DNA of 64,000 nucleotides from Fibrobacter sp. GTDB lineage: Bacteria; Fibrobacterota; Fibrobacteria; Fibrobacterales; Fibrobacteraceae. A model generated the notes under the pieces. The model was not told the DNA's origin and did not search any database. It worked only from the letters and a program-made list of their open reading frames with translations. The position numbers were made by a program, and so were the translations under genes. Shown here one piece after another: positions 60,876 through 64,000 of this stretch. Location of the stretch: positions 62,001-126,000 of the forward strand of contig JAKSIB010000005.1 in NCBI GenBank assembly GCA_024399065.1, written 5' to 3'. Numbering within the stretch: the first letter of the stretch is position 1; every line of letters starts with the position of its first letter.

Positions 60876-63086
60876 ATGCAGGCTAACGGACATTTTAGTG
60901 GAAAGATGCGTGGTCTTCTTGATAAGGCTACTGAAAAATCTAAGGGCGTTGACGGTGATAAAGGCCAGTTTTACGCTATTATGAAGTCGCATGGTTTCTA
61001 TGATGTCGAGGATGAAGAAAATGGCCTGATGGATTGGCAGCGAGCTCAAGTGCCAGACTATAATCAGCATCGAATATCTGATTTGTGCAAGGCAATAGCT
61101 GAAATGTTTGCTGATTATCTTGGAAATGAAGAGTATGGTGTGTTGGATCCGGGAGTAGAGGGGGTTGTCAATAAACTCGACCAGAGAGGCGCCCAAACTG
61201 CTGCTGAAATGGATGGTATCGGTGGTGCATTAGGTGCATTGACCGGTGGCGCATCTGAAGCTACACGTAAATCATTGTCTCAGATCGTGGCCGCTGTTAT
61301 GGGTGGGTGCCCATTCGATCCTGAAATATTGCCGCCGTTATGTATCGGATTTGATGGATTGCCGATTAGTATGGCAAATGGTTTTAAGATAGGTACTTTT
61401 GTACCTGATTGGACATTTTTGTATGACCATGAGACGTTTAAGTCCAATAAGTTTTATGAAGGATCCGATGGAAAGGTTTGCATTGGTGCTGGCATACGGC
61501 TTAATTTAGGTGGTCCGGCCCGCATACTTGTATTAAAAACGATTTTTTCGGTTCCTACGGTTGACGAGAACGGACAAGCTCAAGGTGACAGTATGAATGG
61601 TGTCACCGCCGAAGAGTTTAAGGTGTTGTATGATGTATCTGATAAGAATTTTTCTGACTTGACGCCTGAGGAACTTGAGTTTGAATTGCGTGAGGGCCAG
61701 TTACAGCTTGCTTATTTTAAGATGGTTAATCTTATTTTATGGGGTGCTATCAAGAATTCAAATAACTGGGCATTTCTGCACTGGGGCTGTATTGCGCATA
61801 ACTCATGCCCAACTGATGTGAAAACTGCGATTTGTAGTTATACACAGACAAATGGTCTGGCGATTGATGTTGACAACTGTCCTGAGTCTGGCATGATATC
61901 GTATCTGGTCAATACAGGTATGGGATATATTATTGGCAAGAGCAAGGCTACTGGATTGATTCTGCTTCCCGGCATGAAATACATGGATGATGCCAAAAAA
62001 GTCATTACTGTTGAGGCGGGTGACGCAAAAATAGGTACTTGGTTTGACGATAACAACGGGTTGCCGAAGGATACTAAATTGGCAAAGGCGCATTTTATAT
62101 TGGCTGCAGACATCTTGTCGCATTTGGTATATGATACTAATCCTAACGCAGAATCGTTGCGTCGCCGCCGTATAGATGAAGCTAATCTGATTTATAAGTG
62201 GTGCGGTATGCCTACGATTAAGTTTGGTGAACCGGTTTCCGCTGAGTTCAAGAGTGTTGCCTTGTGTAAACGCTTTATGGATATTTTGGTTGAAAGTAAA
62301 CCGAAGGTTTATGAAAATAAGAATCCTAAGATCCCGACTGATCCAAATGGAATTGAAGTGGTTAACTGGGCTGAAAAGGGTGCCAATGAATTATCTGCGG
62401 TAACTTTGGGTACCATTAGATATTTATGTGCTAAGGCTGGGTTGCCCGGAACTGTCGTAACGTCCGTGTATCGTAGTCCTGAAGCACAGACAAGGGCAAT
62501 GATTAGCAATTTGCAAAATAATAATGGTAAATGCCCGGTTAATTATGCTCAACGTGGCCGTGCTGTTAATGAAATTTATTACAAGTATAGTAGACAGGTT
62601 AATGGCGGCCAAGTGCGAAAAATCAATGATCCTGCCGTTTTGGAAAAGGTTAGGAATGAAATGATTGGCCTGTGCACAAAGTATGCCAATGAAAATACCC
62701 CGGTATCTAATCATGGTTACAAGCAGGATGTCGTTCAGGCCGTCGATATGGGCCCGAACAGCATGCGTAAGCATTTTAAGTTTTCAGAACAGCAGTTGCG
62801 TAAGTTCGGCGTCGCCTGTTACGATGCGTATAAAGAAAAATACTTGAAGCAGTATCTTGGCCCGGAAGAATATGGCGGTCCTAAGGTAAAAGACCCTGCA
62901 TTCCATATTGAAGTGTATCAGGATAATGAACATCCGCATCCGGCTGGCTGGGTTTCTGACGCCGGTGATTATTCGGATGTTAAGATTCTGCCATCGGTTG
63001 AATTGACTATCGGTGACGAAAATTTACGTAATAAGAATGTGTGGGATTTGATTTTTGTACATGACCAGAACTATAGGCATGGGTAG
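60876..63086 (+). CDS. Tail-associated protein with C-terminal M15-peptidase-like domain
   Basis: This 736-residue protein is late-expressed. Residues about 500-710 look like an M15 (VanY/endolysin-type) peptidase: VVTSVYRSPEAQTRAM, then SNHGYKQDVVQAVDMG with candidate zinc ligands His and Asp, and FHIEVYQ giving the last His. Such domains cut the peptide stem of peptidoglycan, which would fit local wall digestion during infection. The His-to-Asp spacing is longer than usual, so activity is not certain. The first 480 residues are not recognised. The next gene begins seven bases after its stop. Confidence 0.65.
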   Translation: MQANGHFSGKMRGLLDKATEKSKGVDGDKGQFYAIMKSHGFYDVEDEENGLMDWQRAQVPDYNQHRISDLCKAIAEMFADYLGNEEYGVLDPGVEGVVNKLDQRGAQTAAEMDGIGGALGALTGGASEATRKSLSQIVAAVMGGCPFDPEILPPLCIGFDGLPISMANGFKIGTFVPDWTFLYDHETFKSNKFYEGSDGKVCIGAGIRLNLGGPARILVLKTIFSVPTVDENGQAQGDSMNGVTAEEFKVLYDVSDKNFSDLTPEELEFELREGQLQLAYFKMVNLILWGAIKNSNNWAFLHWGCIAHNSCPTDVKTAICSYTQTNGLAIDVDNCPESGMISYLVNTGMGYIIGKSKATGLILLPGMKYMDDAKKVITVEAGDAKIGTWFDDNNGLPKDTKLAKAHFILAADILSHLVYDTNPNAESLRRRRIDEANLIYKWCGMPTIKFGEPVSAEFKSVALCKRFMDILVESKPKVYENKNPKIPTDPNGIEVVNWAEKGANELSAVTLGTIRYLCAKAGLPGTVVTSVYRSPEAQTRAMISNLQNNNGKCPVNYAQRGRAVNEIYYKYSRQVNGGQVRKINDPAVLEKVRNEMIGLCTKYANENTPVSNHGYKQDVVQAVDMGPNSMRKHFKFSEQQLRKFGVACYDAYKEKYLKQYLGPEEYGGPKVKDPAFHIEVYQDNEHPHPAGWVSDAGDYSDVKILPSVELTIGDENLRNKNVWDLIFVHDQNYRHG

Positions 63087-63093
63087 GTAATAT

Positions 63094-63828
63094 ATGTCCA
63101 GATGGTATAAGCAGAAGAAAGAAGAATTTGATAACATGGTGTATGGCTATCTGATTAAGCGTCTGAAAGACCCTATCGATCAGAGTGATGCCTTTTTTAT
63201 GGGTTCAGTTGATGAATTTGGTAATGAACTTAAAAATGAATCGAACTGGGCTTATACAAAGCTGGATAAGTTGTTGATTGCTATTAAACGTTCTCTTGGA
63301 CAGGATGTAATCAATAAATTGCCAAATGATTATAACGATGTGGATACATACAGTTTGATGAATGGCGCCGTAGATCCAAAGGAATATTCCAGTGCATATA
63401 AAGGCGTGATTTCGCTAGTGGAAGAATGCCAGTATCTTCCTCCAGAACAACGTGGCCATGGTGATTATGTGGATGATGACCCTGAGCTGTCGGTCCCGGA
63501 GAGAATTCAGCGTGCATTGACTTGCGCCAATTATCTCATGTTTGCGATATTGAATAATGACGCTATCCCGTCTTCTATTGAATTTAATGATACCGTACTG
63601 CCATCGGTTGAAGCTACTTTCGGCATTCGGTCGATTGGGTCTGATATTGAAACCGCTGATTATTTGAAGGCGGCCGGATTGATTGATTATAAGAATATTA
63701 CTAATCAGGGTTTTGTTCTTGCGGTTCGTTTGGCTAAGTGGATCAAGATGCATAAGCTTTGCGACCGTGGATTTGATAATGTTGATAATTTCAGAAAATC
63801 ATGGGAGAAACTGTCAAATGCAGGCTAA
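63094..63828 (+). CDS. Unknown protein, late operon
   Basis: This 244-residue protein is not recognised. It begins with a basic amphipathic helix (MSRWYKQKKEEFDNMVYGYL), followed by mixed helical segments. It has no signal peptide. It is cotranscribed with the M15-like gene and overlaps the next gene by 11 bases, as in a tail or baseplate gene cluster. Confidence 0.7.
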   Translation: MSRWYKQKKEEFDNMVYGYLIKRLKDPIDQSDAFFMGSVDEFGNELKNESNWAYTKLDKLLIAIKRSLGQDVINKLPNDYNDVDTYSLMNGAVDPKEYSSAYKGVISLVEECQYLPPEQRGHGDYVDDDPELSVPERIQRALTCANYLMFAILNNDAIPSSIEFNDTVLPSVEATFGIRSIGSDIETADYLKAAGLIDYKNITNQGFVLAVRLAKWIKMHKLCDRGFDNVDNFRKSWEKLSNAG

Positions 63829-64000
63829 TTACAATGGTGTTCCGTTATTTTCTGTTACTGAGTCGGATTTCATGTACATCATGGAATGTTCCGAGGTTGG
63901 TGGACGCTTGTTGTCCAAAAATATTCAGGATGAAGCCTTGCGTTCGTACTATATGAATGCTAGAAAGCCCCAATTTGCGGTTTCATTCGACAATGTTGTA
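63818..64000 (+). CDS. Start of a further gene, cut by window end
   Basis: An ATG at 63818 opens a frame that stays open to the end of the window (61 codons; begins MQANYNGVPLFSVTESDFMY). It overlaps the end of the gene before and has GGGAG upstream. Too little is seen to name it. Confidence 0.7.
   Translation, partial: MQANYNGVPLFSVTESDFMYIMECSEVGGRLLSKNIQDEALRSYYMNARKPQFAVSFDNVV

Noticed and set aside
1-64000. Recoding of TAG as an amino acid, as in some large gut phages
   Set aside because: Several well-bounded genes end in TAG (for example uvsW at 46836 and the glycosyltransferase at 49856), and no conserved gene is broken by in-frame TAG.
1-64000. tRNA genes or a host chromosome fragment
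   Set aside because: No cloverleaf or bacterial housekeeping operon was noticed by eye; all recognisable genes are phage or IS type.

Overview
The window is part of a large tailed-phage genome (class Caudoviricetes, probably a contractile-tailed myovirus). It holds a T4-type replication and recombination set: sliding clamp, primase, gp32-like SSB, DnaB-type helicase, UvsX, UvsW, RNase H/FEN and gp46. It also holds a gp25-type baseplate protein, many long virion-like proteins and a late-promoter motif resembling that of T4. No host gene, rRNA, tRNA or CRISPR array was seen. Genes have good Shine-Dalgarno sites, and the early promoters match sigma70 (TTGACA-17-TATAAT). All three stop codons are used normally. 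The host cannot be named; BspA-type leucine-rich repeats are common in gut and rumen bacteria.

Layout. (1) 3-1397 (+): end of a BspA-type LRR gene, facing the replication block across a shared terminator. (2) 11157-1456 (-): uvsX, helicase, three small unknown genes, SSB, primase, an HTH-array/glycosyltransferase-like protein and the clamp, with sigma70-type promoters. (3) 20896-11231 (-): dnaJ and structural genes, including a gp25 fusion. (4) 20895-32565: three related IS200/IS605-type insertions around a virion-like gene and a 2103-residue protein. (5) 32599-39979 (+): two large paralogous-tailed proteins and a SWIM zinc-finger protein. (6) 44108-39960 (-): a family-A-like polymerase gene split by a complete IS605 element (tnpA+tnpB), plus two small genes. 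(7) 44109-44456: divergent control region with sigma70 promoters, direct repeats and a palindrome. (8) 44457-52328 (+): uvsW, rnh, a glycosyltransferase and gp46. (9) 52398-64000 (+): virion genes, including a cupredoxin-like protein, a scaffold-like protein and an M15-peptidase-like protein.

How it works together. TATAAACT, usually 19-32 bases before a start codon, precedes the structural genes and is absent from the replication/recombination operons, which instead carry sigma70 promoters. This suggests an early/late switch with a phage late sigma factor that is not encoded in this window.

The most interesting material is the IS605-type family. Three of the four elements sit directly after W-TTAT on the minus strand. 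For two of them this is the reverse complement of the ATAAA core of a late promoter, and the element end rebuilds that promoter. One of the three has no tnpB and carries an LRR gene between the element ends. All three tnpB genes are preceded by the same predicted H-type pseudoknot with unrelated sequences but conserved pairing, itself preceded by a late-promoter-like motif. Exact excision of the fourth element (TTAC/TCAA ends) restores the reading frame of the split polymerase gene.
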